Positions 1 through 9,032 of a stretch of DNA of 64,000 nt are shown here, piece by piece. A program made the translations under genes and the position numbers. Location: the NCBI GenBank assembly GCA_031271805.1, contig JAISUX010000091.1, forward strand, positions 29,753 through 93,752, read 5' to 3'. The notes below the pieces were generated by a model. It did no database searches. It saw only the letters and a program-made list of their open reading frames with translations, and was not told the origin of the DNA. Origin of the DNA: Tannerella sp. Its GTDB lineage: Bacteria; Bacteroidota; Bacteroidia; Bacteroidales; Tannerellaceae. Numbering within the stretch: the first letter of the stretch is position 1; each line of letters starts with the position of its first letter.

Positions 1-1014
1 CTCGAATTGGACGTCAACTACTATAACACGGTTACCCGCAACCAGATTTGGAACGTCCAAGTATCCAATATTTCGGGCTACAACTACGCGATGAAGAACG
101 CGGGCAAGGTAAGCAGTCACGGCATGGAGGTGAGCCTGAACGCTGACGTCGTCAAATCGAAAACATTCACGTGGCATACAGGCATAAACTGGTCGTTCGA
201 CCGTTCCTATATCGACGAGCTTGATCCTGAAAATCCGGACCTTGTCTTCACTGTCAAGTTGGCCGAAGGCATGTACACCCACGACAAGCTGGGCGAACGT
301 CGCGGCGCACTGTATTCGCGTTATGCCAAGAAATTCGTTTACGACCCCGCCGTCCACTCGCCCGATCTTGCGGCTTACGACGGAGCTATCATCCACGACC
401 AGGCTAAAAAGATTCAGCGTTCGGAGGAGCTTGCCGTGCTCGGCAATTATAATCCCGACTGGATCGGCTCGTGGAACAACTCCCTGCGCTGGAACGGCTT
501 CACGCTCTCGGCCTTGCTGACATGCAACTACGGTAACGACTTTTTCGCGCTCAAAGAAAAGGAATACTACCGCTATGGATTCGCGCCCCAAACGGGCATC
601 GACCGTAACAACGGCGGCGTGCTGCCGGTAAACGAGTTGTGGGACGACCCCGTCAACGGCATTCATCCCTTCCGTCCGGGCGACGAGATTGATCCCGAAA
701 CTTACTGGAAAGAGCATATCGGCGACGGCGAAAACAATGACTACTGGATTCGCGACGGTTCGTATGTCAAGCTCAAGGAGGCTAACCTCGCCTACGATTT
801 CCCGACTTCGCTGCTCCGCAAAAGTTTTATAAAAGGGCTGACCCTTTCGCTTATCGGACGCGACTTGGCGGTCTGGAGCAAAGTCAAATGGGTTGACCCC
901 GAAATATACGGTTATGACGACGAAGGTAAAGGCATCAAAATACCCGGAGCGTCGAAAGGCGGCGGCGTGCCGAGCGCTCGCTCCGTCGGCTTCTCAGTGA
1001 ACGTGAAATTCTGA
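1..1014 (+). CDS. SusC-like TonB-dependent outer-membrane transporter, C-terminal part (partial)
   Basis: The reading frame is already open at base 1, so this is the last 337 residues of a longer gene; the first codons are Leu-Glu-Leu, not a start. The content is that of a SusC barrel: alternating beta-strands, aromatic-rich turns such as GYNYAMKNAGKVSSHGMEVSL, the strand ELAVLGNYNPDWIGSWNNSL, and the SusC-type ending ARSVGFSVNVKF with a terminal aromatic residue for barrel assembly. SusC proteins import oligosaccharides through the outer membrane using TonB energy, with a SusD lipoprotein as lid. A SusD gene follows after 27 bp, which fits. The plug domain and signal peptide lie outside the window, so the substrate cannot be judged. 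The neighbouring secreted beta-galactosidase hints at a galactoside (inference). Confidence 0.9.
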   Translation, partial: LELDVNYYNTVTRNQIWNVQVSNISGYNYAMKNAGKVSSHGMEVSLNADVVKSKTFTWHTGINWSFDRSYIDELDPENPDLVFTVKLAEGMYTHDKLGERRGALYSRYAKKFVYDPAVHSPDLAAYDGAIIHDQAKKIQRSEELAVLGNYNPDWIGSWNNSLRWNGFTLSALLTCNYGNDFFALKEKEYYRYGFAPQTGIDRNNGGVLPVNELWDDPVNGIHPFRPGDEIDPETYWKEHIGDGENNDYWIRDGSYVKLKEANLAYDFPTSLLRKSFIKGLTLSLIGRDLAVWSKVKWVDPEIYGYDDEGKGIKIPGASKGGGVPSARSVGFSVNVKF

Positions 1015-1041
1015 AAAATAAACCAATAATCATTAATCATT

Positions 1042-2796
1042 ATGCGTAACATATATATATTTTTAGTAAGTTTTTTCTGCTATATTGCTTTCACGGCCTG
1101 CGATAACTGGGCTGATGATTTCAATGACAACAAGAATATTCCTAAAGTGCTGTCGGACGATCCGGCATCATTCATGGGCGCGATTCTTAACGGTCCTTTC
1201 CGCGACAACTCCGAGTGGGTCGCCCTGCAGAGCGTACAGCCCGTGGTCGGCACCATCGGCCGCAGTCGCTCGCTGAGCCAGGGCGGGCGTCATCGCGCCT
1301 GGCACGACTTCGACGGTCGCGTATGGCCGGTCTGCTACCCTACTCTGCCGAACATCAAGAACGTGCGCAACTCGGCTATCGCTTCCAACCAACCGCAATA
1401 CATCGCCGTGGCCGATATCTGGGAGTCGTGGATAATGTTCACTCTGACAACTTTCTACGGCGATATTCCGTATTTCGCAGCTGTCGAAGATACGCTTGTC
1501 TTTACCGTCGATTACGACCGCCAGGCGCTGATCTATCCGGCGATACTTGAGAAACTGCGTAACGCGAGCGAAATGATCGACGAGAATCCCGTCAATATCG
1601 ACGACAATTCGGATTACCTGTACGCGGGCGACATACGCCGCTGGCAGAAGTTCGCCAACTCGTTGCGCGTCAGGATGGCGATGCACGTGTATAACGCCAA
1701 TCCCGAACTGGCGAAAACGGTGCTTAACGAGATCGTTTCGTCGCCGCAAAAATATCCCGTCTTCCAGAGCAACGACGACAACTGCGCCATGCACTACGAC
1801 GGAAGCAACGACGACCGCAGCTCGGAGTTCTATCGCAGCCCCTCGACCTGGTCGGAGAATTGCCTCGTGAGCAATGTCATGACCGAAAGACTCATTACGC
1901 TCCGCGACCCGCGCCTCCCGCTGTATGCCTATCCGGTCAAAATGGTGCATGAGGAGGATAATTACCTCAAACCGTCGAATCCGGGACCGGTCAAGTATCT
2001 CGGCCACATGTACGGGCTGACTGTGAGCGACGGAGATGCGACATCATGGAACGGCGGCATCGAATATTCATCGGCCGTCGGGCCGTGGTTCCGCCACCTC
2101 GACGCCGAAGGCAACCGCACGGATGAGACGAAAAAGACGCCACTCTTCCTCGTCACTTACCCCGAACTGCTGTTCCTGCTCGCCGAGGCAGCTCAGCGCG
2201 GCATCATCAGCGGCGATGCAAAAACGTACTACGAGACGGGCATAAAGGCGGCTTTCGACCAGTACGGAGCGACGTTCACGAGCGAGGGATACGCCGGCGC
2301 TTATGCTTCCGAGGGACTGGCTTCGGCCGATGCTTATATCGCGCAGGCGCAGGTCAACTGGAACGGCGGGCGCGACAAACTGACGCTCATCGCGGAACAG
2401 AAATGGATTGCGTTGTTCAATGTGCCGTTCGAGTGCTATTTCGATCACCGACGTACGATGCTCCCGCTGCTCAGCTGCTCCAATCTTGCGGCAACCTACA
2501 GCGACGGCAGCGGCACGAAGTTCCCCGCAAGGGCCGACTATCCGGCTTCGGAAGAACAGAGCAACGCCGACGGCTGGGCTAAAGCCCGTGCAACGGGTTT
2601 CGACATCCCCATCACGGGTGACAATAACCGCACGCTCGCAAAAATGTGGCTCATCAACAACGCCAACAGCCCGGACCTTCAAATGCCTGTCTTCGTCGAA
2701 CCGCTCAGGGCGTCCGGCGAATACCCCGGCGGCGAAAACTTCAAAGCATGGTACGATGCGCACTATAAAGAACTCTACTGGTGGGAGTACGAATAG
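1042..2796 (+). CDS. SusD/RagB-family surface glycan-binding lipoprotein (SusD-like_2 type)
   Basis: This is a 584-aa lipoprotein: a hydrophobic N-terminus runs into the lipobox FTAC with the acylated cysteine at residue 20, followed by acidic residues as usual for surface-exposed Bacteroidota lipoproteins. The body carries SusD-type TPR helices: WQKFANSLRVRMAMHVYNAN, then TYPELLFLLAEAAQRG, and near the end KLTLIAEQKWIALFNVPFEC followed by HRRT. That last segment is typical of the SusD-like_2 subgroup. SusD proteins bind glycans at the cell surface and cap the SusC barrel. The gene follows the SusC end by 27 bp and is the last gene of its operon. The substrate is unknown. Confidence 0.92.
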   Translation: MRNIYIFLVSFFCYIAFTACDNWADDFNDNKNIPKVLSDDPASFMGAILNGPFRDNSEWVALQSVQPVVGTIGRSRSLSQGGRHRAWHDFDGRVWPVCYPTLPNIKNVRNSAIASNQPQYIAVADIWESWIMFTLTTFYGDIPYFAAVEDTLVFTVDYDRQALIYPAILEKLRNASEMIDENPVNIDDNSDYLYAGDIRRWQKFANSLRVRMAMHVYNANPELAKTVLNEIVSSPQKYPVFQSNDDNCAMHYDGSNDDRSSEFYRSPSTWSENCLVSNVMTERLITLRDPRLPLYAYPVKMVHEEDNYLKPSNPGPVKYLGHMYGLTVSDGDATSWNGGIEYSSAVGPWFRHLDAEGNRTDETKKTPLFLVTYPELLFLLAEAAQRGIISGDAKTYYETGIKAAFDQYGATFTSEGYAGAYASEGLASADAYIAQAQVNWNGGRDKLTLIAEQKWIALFNVPFECYFDHRRTMLPLLSCSNLAATYSDGSGTKFPARADYPASEEQSNADGWAKARATGFDIPITGDNNRTLAKMWLINNANSPDLQMPVFVEPLRASGEYPGGENFKAWYDAHYKELYWWEYE

Positions 2797-2800
2797 TTTG

Positions 2801-2844
2801 AAAAAAGCGAAGCAATCCGGGGATTTTTTTCCGGATTGCTTCGC
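2801..2844 (-). terminator. Rho-independent terminator, 14-bp perfect stem
   Basis: A perfect inverted repeat (2807-2820 with 2831-2844, 10-nt loop) lies between two converging genes. On the minus strand the stem is followed by a run of six T (complement of 2801-2806), so it best terminates the beta-galactosidase transcript, about 78 nt past its stop. On the plus strand no T-run follows the stem, though the hairpin may still slow read-through from the SusD gene. Confidence 0.75.
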
Positions 2845-2921
2845 ATGCCCGTATAACGTAATACGTTTAAAGCGCAACATGAGACGATACGAGCAACGAC
2901 ATCATGCGCACAGAAATAAAT

Positions 2922-5900
2922 TTAATGTGAGGGCTTCATGATGAATGTAAATTCGTAATCGCCGTAGGGGATACGGTACTGTTCGAGCGGCAGGGCGCCC
3001 CAACTGTTCACGCAGCCGAGACCCATCTGTTTGAGATCAATACAGAGATTGGTCAGCGGCGAGACGGGAACTTCGGGTGAATGGCGCTGGAGCTTGAAGT
3101 CGCCGTCGTCGAGCGACTCGACTGTGTAGTGCAACGCGGAAGCCGAGAAGGGCTTGTCGCTCACGAACTCAATTTCCGCACCGTCGAGCGACGTGAGCGT
3201 CCAGCATCGCAGGTCGGTCTTTGTGCCCGTCTCCTGCGGGCGGATATAAGGATAGAACTGTTCATCGACCGTCTGGCAGTAGCGGCCGATAAAAGTTGAG
3301 TTGTTGCGGTCGATGTAATTCTCCGTCGGGCCGCGTCCGTAGTAGCGTATGCGGTCGAACGAGGCGGGCAACTGCATCTTCATCCCGAAGCGGAACATGT
3401 CGGATACTTTCGCCGTCTTGTCGGCCGTCATTTTCTGCACAACCTTGACATCGCCACGGCCGTTGATAAGATAGGTGAGCGTCAGTTCGGCCGAGACGTC
3501 TTTGATTTCGTACCTGGCAACAACCTCAACCATACCACCCTCCTTGGCGCTCTTATCAATAGAAACAAGTCTGATGAACGGGTTACGCCATGCTTTGTAG
3601 CGGTTCTGCAGCTGAGCGCCGTAATCATTATCCGTCGGAGCGCGCCAGAAATTGGGTGTCAGAGCGCTGCCGTCGGCTATGTAGCTCTTGCCGCCGACCT
3701 CGTAGCGCGTCAGGTAACCCGTCCGACGATTGAAATCAAGCCTTACACCCTCACTTTCGACGATAAGATAATTGATGTCGTTGTCCTTAATCGCTACTTC
3801 GGGCAGCGGGCAGTTCTTGCAATCGGCTTCGGTAACAAACACCTCCGGCGCCGCCTTGCCAGGCCTTACCTCCAGCTGATTGCGGGCGACGGTATATCCG
3901 GCCGGAAGCAGCGTCTCGGCTTTTTTCAGTTTGAAATAAACATTGAGAAGTATTTCCGCCTCGGGACAAACGGCTGAAAGGTCGTATCCGAGCCGGATTT
4001 TGGCGTTCTGCAGGGGCTTAATGTCAAGGTGTTCGACGACGCCGGACTGCACCGCCTCGCCGTTGGCCAGCAAAGTCCATTCGGCGACATAGTCCGACAG
4101 GTCGCGGAAGAAATTCTCGTTATAGACGTTTATCTCGCCCTTAGCGAGGTCGGCCGCCGTCGCCCAAACGGATTGATAGATGAAGGCCACCTCCTCGGTG
4201 TGCGGGTTGGGCACACGGTCGGGGCTTATCAGTCCGTTGTCGAGGAAATTCTTGTCCGACGCATCGTAGGCATTGAAGTCGCCGCCGTAACCGTAAATAG
4301 CCACGCCGTCCTTATTTTTCCAATGCACCGACTGGTCAACAAAATCCCAAATAAACGCACCCTGGAACTTCGGATATTTGCGAATCAGATCCCAATATTC
4401 CTTGAACCCGCCTTCGGAATTACCCATCGCATGGGCGTACTCGCACTGTATAAGCGGCTTAGTAGCATCTCCCTGGGCGTACCTTTCACTTCCTTTATAA
4501 TCGAGGTACATGGGGCAATAGACGTCCGTAAAGTCATTGCCGTGCGCCTGCTCGTACTGCACGGGGCGGCTTTTGTCCTCGTTCTTTATCCACGTATAAC
4601 AAGCCTCGAAGTTAGGCCCGAAACCAGCCTCGTTGCCCAGCGACCAGAAGATTATCGACGGGTGATTGAAGCCACGCTGCACATTCCTCTGGTTTCTTTC
4701 GAGGTGAGCCGTAGCGAAGAGCGGATTCTTGGCCAAAGTACGCTCGCCGTAGCCCATGCCGTGCGATTCGACGTTGGCCTCGGCAACGACATAAATGCCG
4801 TACTCGTCGCACAGATCGTACCACAAATTGTTGTCGGGATAGTGACACGTACGAACTGCATTTATATTGTTCTCCTTCATCAGGCGAATATCCTGCAACA
4901 TGCGTTCGGGCGAGACATAATAACCCGTATTTGGATCCATCTCGTGGCGGTTAGCGCCCTTGAAAAGCACCGGCTGACCGTTGACCAAAATCTGCGCGTT
5001 CTTCATCTCTATCTTGCGGAAACCGGTCTTGATAGGCACAACTTCGACCGTCCTGTCTCCGGTCTTCAATACGGCCATCACGGTATAAAGATTGGGCGTT
5101 TCGGCCGTCCATTTCGCGGGGTTGGCGAGGCTCAGCGCGGTTGTAATCTTGCCGTTACCCTTCACCGTTTGCGACGCCACAACTTCGCCTTTAGTGTTCA
5201 GCAGGTCGAAACGCACCGTCCCGGCAGCCGACAGCGTCGCTTCTATCGCCAGACTGCCGTCGCGGTATTGCGCATCAAGGTCGGGAGTTATGCGTATATC
5301 CTTTATATATAAAGATTCGCGGGCGTAGAGGTAACAGTCACGTCCGACGCCCGAAAAACGGAAGAAATCCTGGTCTTCGAGATATGTCCCGTCGCACCAG
5401 CGGAAAGTCTGAAAGGCGAACAGGTTCTTCCCCGGTTTGACATATTTCGTGATATCGAACTCGGCTTCGAGCTTGCTATCCTCGCTGTAACCGACAAACT
5501 GCCCGTTTATCCATAGATAAATATTAGAAGTTACCGAGCCGAAGTGGGCGAATATCTGCTTGCCGCTCCAACCGGCCGGGATGGTTATCTCGCGGCGATA
5601 GGAACCGACATTGTTGTTTTCGACCGGCACTTCGGGCGGGTTGTTCTTGAACTGATTATGCCAGGCATAACCGGAATTGATATAAAGCGGCACGCCGTAG
5701 CCGTTGAGTTCCCAAAGTCCCGGCACGCTCATGGTTGCCCAGGCCTTGTCGTCATACGTTGTCTTGAAAAAATCCGTAGGGCGTTGGTCGGAATTTTTAA
5801 CCCAGTGGAATCGCCATTGCCCGTTGATACTTAAAAAATTCCCGGAATTTGCGGGATTGGAACCCAATAGTACTCCTGCCTCCGTCAAAGCGACGTTTTT

Positions 5901-6050
5901 TGCAAGTTCTTCCGACTCGTAGGCAAAATAATCCGTGTGCATGGGTGCACGGTTCAATTGATTGACGGCAGGATTCTTCCATTCGTCCTTTTGTGCTGAT
6001 ACCGAAATACTTACGAGCATCGCACCGCAGATAAAAAGTCTAAATTTCAT
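2922..6050 (-). CDS. secreted GH2 beta-galactosidase (LacZ-like, 1042 aa)
   Basis: Hydrolyses terminal beta-galactosides. The protein begins with a cleavable signal peptide (MKFRLFICGAMLVSISVSAQ), so it acts in the periplasm or outside rather than in the cytoplasm. The domain order matches LacZ-type GH2: N-terminal jelly-roll (about 60-230), immunoglobulin-like domain, TIM barrel (about 350-640), second Ig-like domain, and a C-terminal Bgal_small_N domain with the ENYIDR motif. The acid/base Glu474 lies in SLGNEAGFG and the nucleophile Glu537 in CEYAHAMGNS. Length is close to E. coli LacZ (1023) plus the signal peptide. It faces the SusC/SusD pair tail-to-tail and may serve the same locus, but it has its own promoter region. 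Confidence 0.95.
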   Translation of the reverse strand: MKFRLFICGAMLVSISVSAQKDEWKNPAVNQLNRAPMHTDYFAYESEELAKNVALTEAGVLLGSNPANSGNFLSINGQWRFHWVKNSDQRPTDFFKTTYDDKAWATMSVPGLWELNGYGVPLYINSGYAWHNQFKNNPPEVPVENNNVGSYRREITIPAGWSGKQIFAHFGSVTSNIYLWINGQFVGYSEDSKLEAEFDITKYVKPGKNLFAFQTFRWCDGTYLEDQDFFRFSGVGRDCYLYARESLYIKDIRITPDLDAQYRDGSLAIEATLSAAGTVRFDLLNTKGEVVASQTVKGNGKITTALSLANPAKWTAETPNLYTVMAVLKTGDRTVEVVPIKTGFRKIEMKNAQILVNGQPVLFKGANRHEMDPNTGYYVSPERMLQDIRLMKENNINAVRTCHYPDNNLWYDLCDEYGIYVVAEANVESHGMGYGERTLAKNPLFATAHLERNQRNVQRGFNHPSIIFWSLGNEAGFGPNFEACYTWIKNEDKSRPVQYEQAHGNDFTDVYCPMYLDYKGSERYAQGDATKPLIQCEYAHAMGNSEGGFKEYWDLIRKYPKFQGAFIWDFVDQSVHWKNKDGVAIYGYGGDFNAYDASDKNFLDNGLISPDRVPNPHTEEVAFIYQSVWATAADLAKGEINVYNENFFRDLSDYVAEWTLLANGEAVQSGVVEHLDIKPLQNAKIRLGYDLSAVCPEAEILLNVYFKLKKAETLLPAGYTVARNQLEVRPGKAAPEVFVTEADCKNCPLPEVAIKDNDINYLIVESEGVRLDFNRRTGYLTRYEVGGKSYIADGSALTPNFWRAPTDNDYGAQLQNRYKAWRNPFIRLVSIDKSAKEGGMVEVVARYEIKDVSAELTLTYLINGRGDVKVVQKMTADKTAKVSDMFRFGMKMQLPASFDRIRYYGRGPTENYIDRNNSTFIGRYCQTVDEQFYPYIRPQETGTKTDLRCWTLTSLDGAEIEFVSDKPFSASALHYTVESLDDGDFKLQRHSPEVPVSPLTNLCIDLKQMGLGCVNSWGALPLEQYRIPYGDYEFTFIMKPSH

Positions 6051-6086
6051 AGTCTGTTATGTAATTAATTTGAAAATAAGAGGTCG

Positions 6087-6114
6087 TAAAGATAGCAATT
6101 TTTTCAGCAAACAA
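6087..6114 (-). promoter_or_regulatory. possible promoter of the GH2 gene
   Basis: On the minus strand TATCTTTA (6087-6094) resembles the Bacteroidota -7 box with one mismatch. A TTG-type -33 element (complement of CAA at 6112-6114) lies 17 bp upstream. The gene start at 6050 would then have a leader of about 30 nt. Confidence 0.35.
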
Positions 6115-6137
6115 TATAAGTTGTGATAAAAAATTCG

Positions 6138-6145
6138 TATTTTTG
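6138..6145 (+). promoter_or_regulatory. -7 promoter element upstream of the YqeY-like gene
   Basis: TATTTTTG matches the Bacteroidota TAnnTTTG -7 box and places transcription start near 6150, about 20 nt before the ATG at 6170. It argues against any longer reading of the gene, because an upstream in-frame TTG overlaps the box. Confidence 0.55.
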
Positions 6146-6169
6146 CCGTCAAATTATAAAAATAATGTC

Positions 6170-6619
6170 ATGATTTTATTTGATCAAGTGAGTGCGGACA
6201 TCAAATCCGCAATGTTGGCGAAGGACAAGGTGAGGCTTGAAGCTCTTCGCAATGCGAAAAAGTATTTTCTTGAGGCGAAAACAGCGCCCGGCGCTAACGA
6301 CACGCTGACCGACGAAGCAGCCCTTAAGATTCTTCAGAAGTTGGTGAAGCAAGGCAAGGATTCAGCACAGATCTACTCCGAGCAGAACCGTCCCGAACTT
6401 GCCGAAGCCGAGTTGGCACAGGTAGCCGTATTAGAGACCTACCTCCCGAAGCAAATGTCGGCTGAGGAACTCGAGAGCGAGCTGAAGAAGATAATCGCCG
6501 AAGTCGGTGCTACCGGCGCGCAGGACATGGGCAAAGTCATGGGACGCGCCACAAAGTCGCTCGCCGGCAAAGCCGAAGGGCGCGTGATCTCGGAAACAGT
6601 TAAACGACTGCTTTCATAA
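6170..6619 (+). CDS. yqeY: GatB/YqeY-domain protein
   Basis: A 149-aa cytoplasmic protein of the YqeY family, related to the tail domain of the GatB subunit of tRNA-dependent amidotransferases; its exact role is not settled. Recognisable family segments are DIKSAMLAKDKVRLEALRNAKK near the N-terminus, YSEQNRPELAEAELAQVAVLETYLPKQMS in the middle and AQDMGKVMGRATKSLAGKAEGR near the end. The length is normal for the family. The ATG at 6170 is chosen because an upstream TTG lies on the promoter's -7 box. The CstA-like gene starts 3 bp after the stop, so the two are probably co-transcribed. Confidence 0.9.
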   Translation: MILFDQVSADIKSAMLAKDKVRLEALRNAKKYFLEAKTAPGANDTLTDEAALKILQKLVKQGKDSAQIYSEQNRPELAEAELAQVAVLETYLPKQMSAEELESELKKIIAEVGATGAQDMGKVMGRATKSLAGKAEGRVISETVKRLLS

Positions 6620-6622
6620 ATT

Positions 6623-8047
6623 ATGGTCACATTCATTATCGCCTTAATCATCCTGGTCGTGGGCTACTTAGTCTATGGCAGGGTGATGGAACGCATCTTC
6701 GGCGTAGAGCCTGAACGCCCTACACCGGCCTATACGATGCAAGACGGGGTCGATTATGTACCGATGCCCTGGTGGCGAGTTTTTTTGGTGCAGTTCCTGA
6801 ATATCGCCGGCCTCGGCCCTATTTTCGGCGCCATTATGGGCGTCATGTTCGGCCCCGCCGCTTTCCTGTGGATAGTCATAGGCACGATTTTCGGCGGCGC
6901 GGTGCATGACTTTATGTCCGGCATGATGTCTGTCCGCGAAGGGGGCGCCAGCCTTCCCGAACTGATAGGCAAAGAACTCGGCAAATATATAAAACTGATC
7001 ATGCGGATATTCACAATCGTGCTGATGGTATTAGTCGGCGCGGTGTTTATCTCCGGCCCAGCCGGACTGCTCGCCGGAATGATCCCCAAGGTAAGCCTGC
7101 TTACCTGGACAATTATCATCTTTGCCTACTATGTGCTCGCTACGTTGCTTCCTGTCGATAAACTCATCGGGCGCATATATCCCGTATTCGGTTTCGCGCT
7201 GTTATTCATGGCGGTCGGCATACTGTTCGCGCTGTTCTACAACGCCGCCCCGATAGTCGAACTGACGAGCGGGCTTGAGACTCACCATCCTAAAGGACTG
7301 CACATCTTCCCGATGATGTTCGTCAGCATAGCCTGCGGCGCCATTTCGGGCTTCCATGCCACGCAGTCGCCCATCATGGCTCGATGTATAAAAAATGAGA
7401 AATACGGCCGCAGATGCTTTTACGGCGCGATGGTTGCGGAAGGCATTGTCGCGCTTGTATGGGCTGCCGCCGCTTCGTCGTTCTTCGGCTCGCTCCAGGG
7501 ATTGCAGGAATATGTCGGCAACCTGCCGGCCAACGCCAACAAAGCCGCCGAAGTCGTCAATATCATCTCCAAGAATTGGCTCGGTATGGTCGGCGGATTC
7601 CTCGCCATCCTCGGCGTAGTCGCCGCACCTATCACTTCGGGCGACACAGCTCTGCGCTCTGCACGCCTCATAGCAGCCGACTTCCTGCACCTCGACCAGA
7701 AACCCATCGCCAAACGGCTTATCATCTCCGTACCGATTTTCATACTCACGTTCGTGATCTTGCAGATGAACTTTGAAGTGCTATGGCGTTACTTCGCTTG
7801 GTGCAACCAAACGCTCGCCGTCTTCACGCTTTGGGCGGTAACGGTCTATCTCTGCAGAAAGAAGAAAGCGTACGTAGTCTCGCTGCTCCCCGCGATTTTT
7901 ATGACTATGGTATGCTCGACTTACCTGTTCGTCGCCCCTCGTCCCGAAGGTATAGGCTTTCCCTACGAAATATCACTGATAATAGGCTCTGTAATAACGT
8001 TTTTTGTTATCGGATGTTTTATTTTATGGAAAATAAAAATCAAGTAA
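6623..8047 (+). CDS. CstA-family carbon starvation / pyruvate-type transporter
   Basis: A 474-aa inner-membrane protein with about 13 hydrophobic segments. The N-terminal signature is typical of CstA: MPWWRVFLVQFLNIAGLGPI, the run IFGGAVHDFMSGMMSVREGG, then GFHATQSPIMARCI and the APITSGDTALRSARLIAADF block. E. coli relatives CstA and BtsT import pyruvate or peptides. Shorter members like this one are common in anaerobes and lack the long C-terminal extension of E. coli CstA (about 700 aa). It sits 3 bp after the YqeY-like gene. The substrate in this organism is an inference. Confidence 0.92.
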   Translation: MVTFIIALIILVVGYLVYGRVMERIFGVEPERPTPAYTMQDGVDYVPMPWWRVFLVQFLNIAGLGPIFGAIMGVMFGPAAFLWIVIGTIFGGAVHDFMSGMMSVREGGASLPELIGKELGKYIKLIMRIFTIVLMVLVGAVFISGPAGLLAGMIPKVSLLTWTIIIFAYYVLATLLPVDKLIGRIYPVFGFALLFMAVGILFALFYNAAPIVELTSGLETHHPKGLHIFPMMFVSIACGAISGFHATQSPIMARCIKNEKYGRRCFYGAMVAEGIVALVWAAAASSFFGSLQGLQEYVGNLPANANKAAEVVNIISKNWLGMVGGFLAILGVVAAPITSGDTALRSARLIAADFLHLDQKPIAKRLIISVPIFILTFVILQMNFEVLWRYFAWCNQTLAVFTLWAVTVYLCRKKKAYVVSLLPAIFMTMVCSTYLFVAPRPEGIGFPYEISLIIGSVITFFVIGCFILWKIKIK

Positions 8048-8133
8048 TGATGCGATTTTTTCTGTTTTTTTTGAGAATTAATTAAACCAAATAATAAAAA
8101 TCGTATCTAACAAAAACTCAAAATACAGTTATA

Positions 8134-9027
8134 ATGAGCATTTCAATACGCGCGTTAAACAAACGATATCCAAACGGCAATCATGCGTTGAAAGATATCA
8201 ACATGGAGATACCATCTGGTATGTTCGGCTTGCTTGGCCCTAACGGGGCAGGCAAATCGACCCTTATGCGTATTCTCGTCGCCTTGATGGAACCTACATC
8301 GGGCGAGGTTGACGTCTTCGGTTACAACCTCATGAAAGAAAGAAAAGAAGTACGTAAAATCCTTGGCTACCTGCCGCAGGACTTCCGCTTTTTCGCTAAA
8401 TACAAGACTTACGAGTTCCTCGACTACGCGGCGCGGCTGTCCGGGATGAACAACGGCAAACAACGCCGCCAAGCCGTAGATACGATGCTCGAAAGCGTCG
8501 GGCTGTTCGACGTGCGCGAACGTTATGCCAACAAACTGTCGGGCGGCATGAAGCGTCGCCTCGGCATCGCCCAGGCGCTTATCCACAACCCTAAACTCAT
8601 CATCGTTGACGAGCCGACCACCGGCCTCGACCCGGAGGAACGCATCCGCTTCCGTAACATCCTCGCCGAAGTCAGCAAGAACGATGTAGCAATTATCCTC
8701 TCAACACATATCGTCGGCGACATCTCAAGCACATGCAACTGCATGGCGCTGATGAACAAAGGCGAAGTGGCGTTCTTCGGAGCGCCGCAGGATATGTTGA
8801 AGGAAGCCACCGGCAAGGTTTGGCGCATCAAAATCAAAGGCGACGACCTGCATAAAGTCGATGCCAAATATCCCGTCATCTCAACCATCCCCTCCGGCAC
8901 GGGCTGGGAAGTACAGGTCATTGCCGATGAGATAAAAGACTACGATGCGGAATCCATACCGCCCAATCTCGAACACGCTTATGTGTACTACATGGAAAAG
9001 AAGTTGAACCGTTGGACTAATGATTAA
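8134..9027 (+). CDS. ABC transporter ATP-binding protein (first gene of hybrid efflux operon)
   Basis: A 297-aa nucleotide-binding domain of the ABC-2 export type. Walker A GPNGAGKST has its Lys at 41, the Q-loop is in YLPQDF, the signature LSGGMKRRLG has its Ser at 136, Walker B LIIVDEP has Asp159-Glu160, and the switch His is in STHIVGD. The sequence around Walker A is nearly the same as in the ABC domain fused to the RND protein at 18715-23427 (both carry MFGLLGPNGAGKST and then MRI), which suggests the two could pair as an NBD heterodimer (inference). It is followed 5 bp later by a large permease, and the whole group to 24153 runs on one strand with very short gaps. Confidence 0.93.
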   Translation: MSISIRALNKRYPNGNHALKDINMEIPSGMFGLLGPNGAGKSTLMRILVALMEPTSGEVDVFGYNLMKERKEVRKILGYLPQDFRFFAKYKTYEFLDYAARLSGMNNGKQRRQAVDTMLESVGLFDVRERYANKLSGGMKRRLGIAQALIHNPKLIIVDEPTTGLDPEERIRFRNILAEVSKNDVAIILSTHIVGDISSTCNCMALMNKGEVAFFGAPQDMLKEATGKVWRIKIKGDDLHKVDAKYPVISTIPSGTGWEVQVIADEIKDYDAESIPPNLEHAYVYYMEKKLNRWTND

Positions 9028-9032
9028 ACAAT

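Noticed and set aside
1168-2007. Long minus-strand open frame opposite the first SusD gene
   Set aside because: It is fully covered by the SusD gene and its translation is a low-complexity mirror (Arg/Val/His-rich) typical of the antisense of a GC-rich gene. No motif or promoter.
4029-5312. 427-codon plus-strand frame inside the beta-galactosidase gene
   Set aside because: It is antisense to the conserved GH2 catalytic core, which explains its length; the translation shows no recognisable domain.
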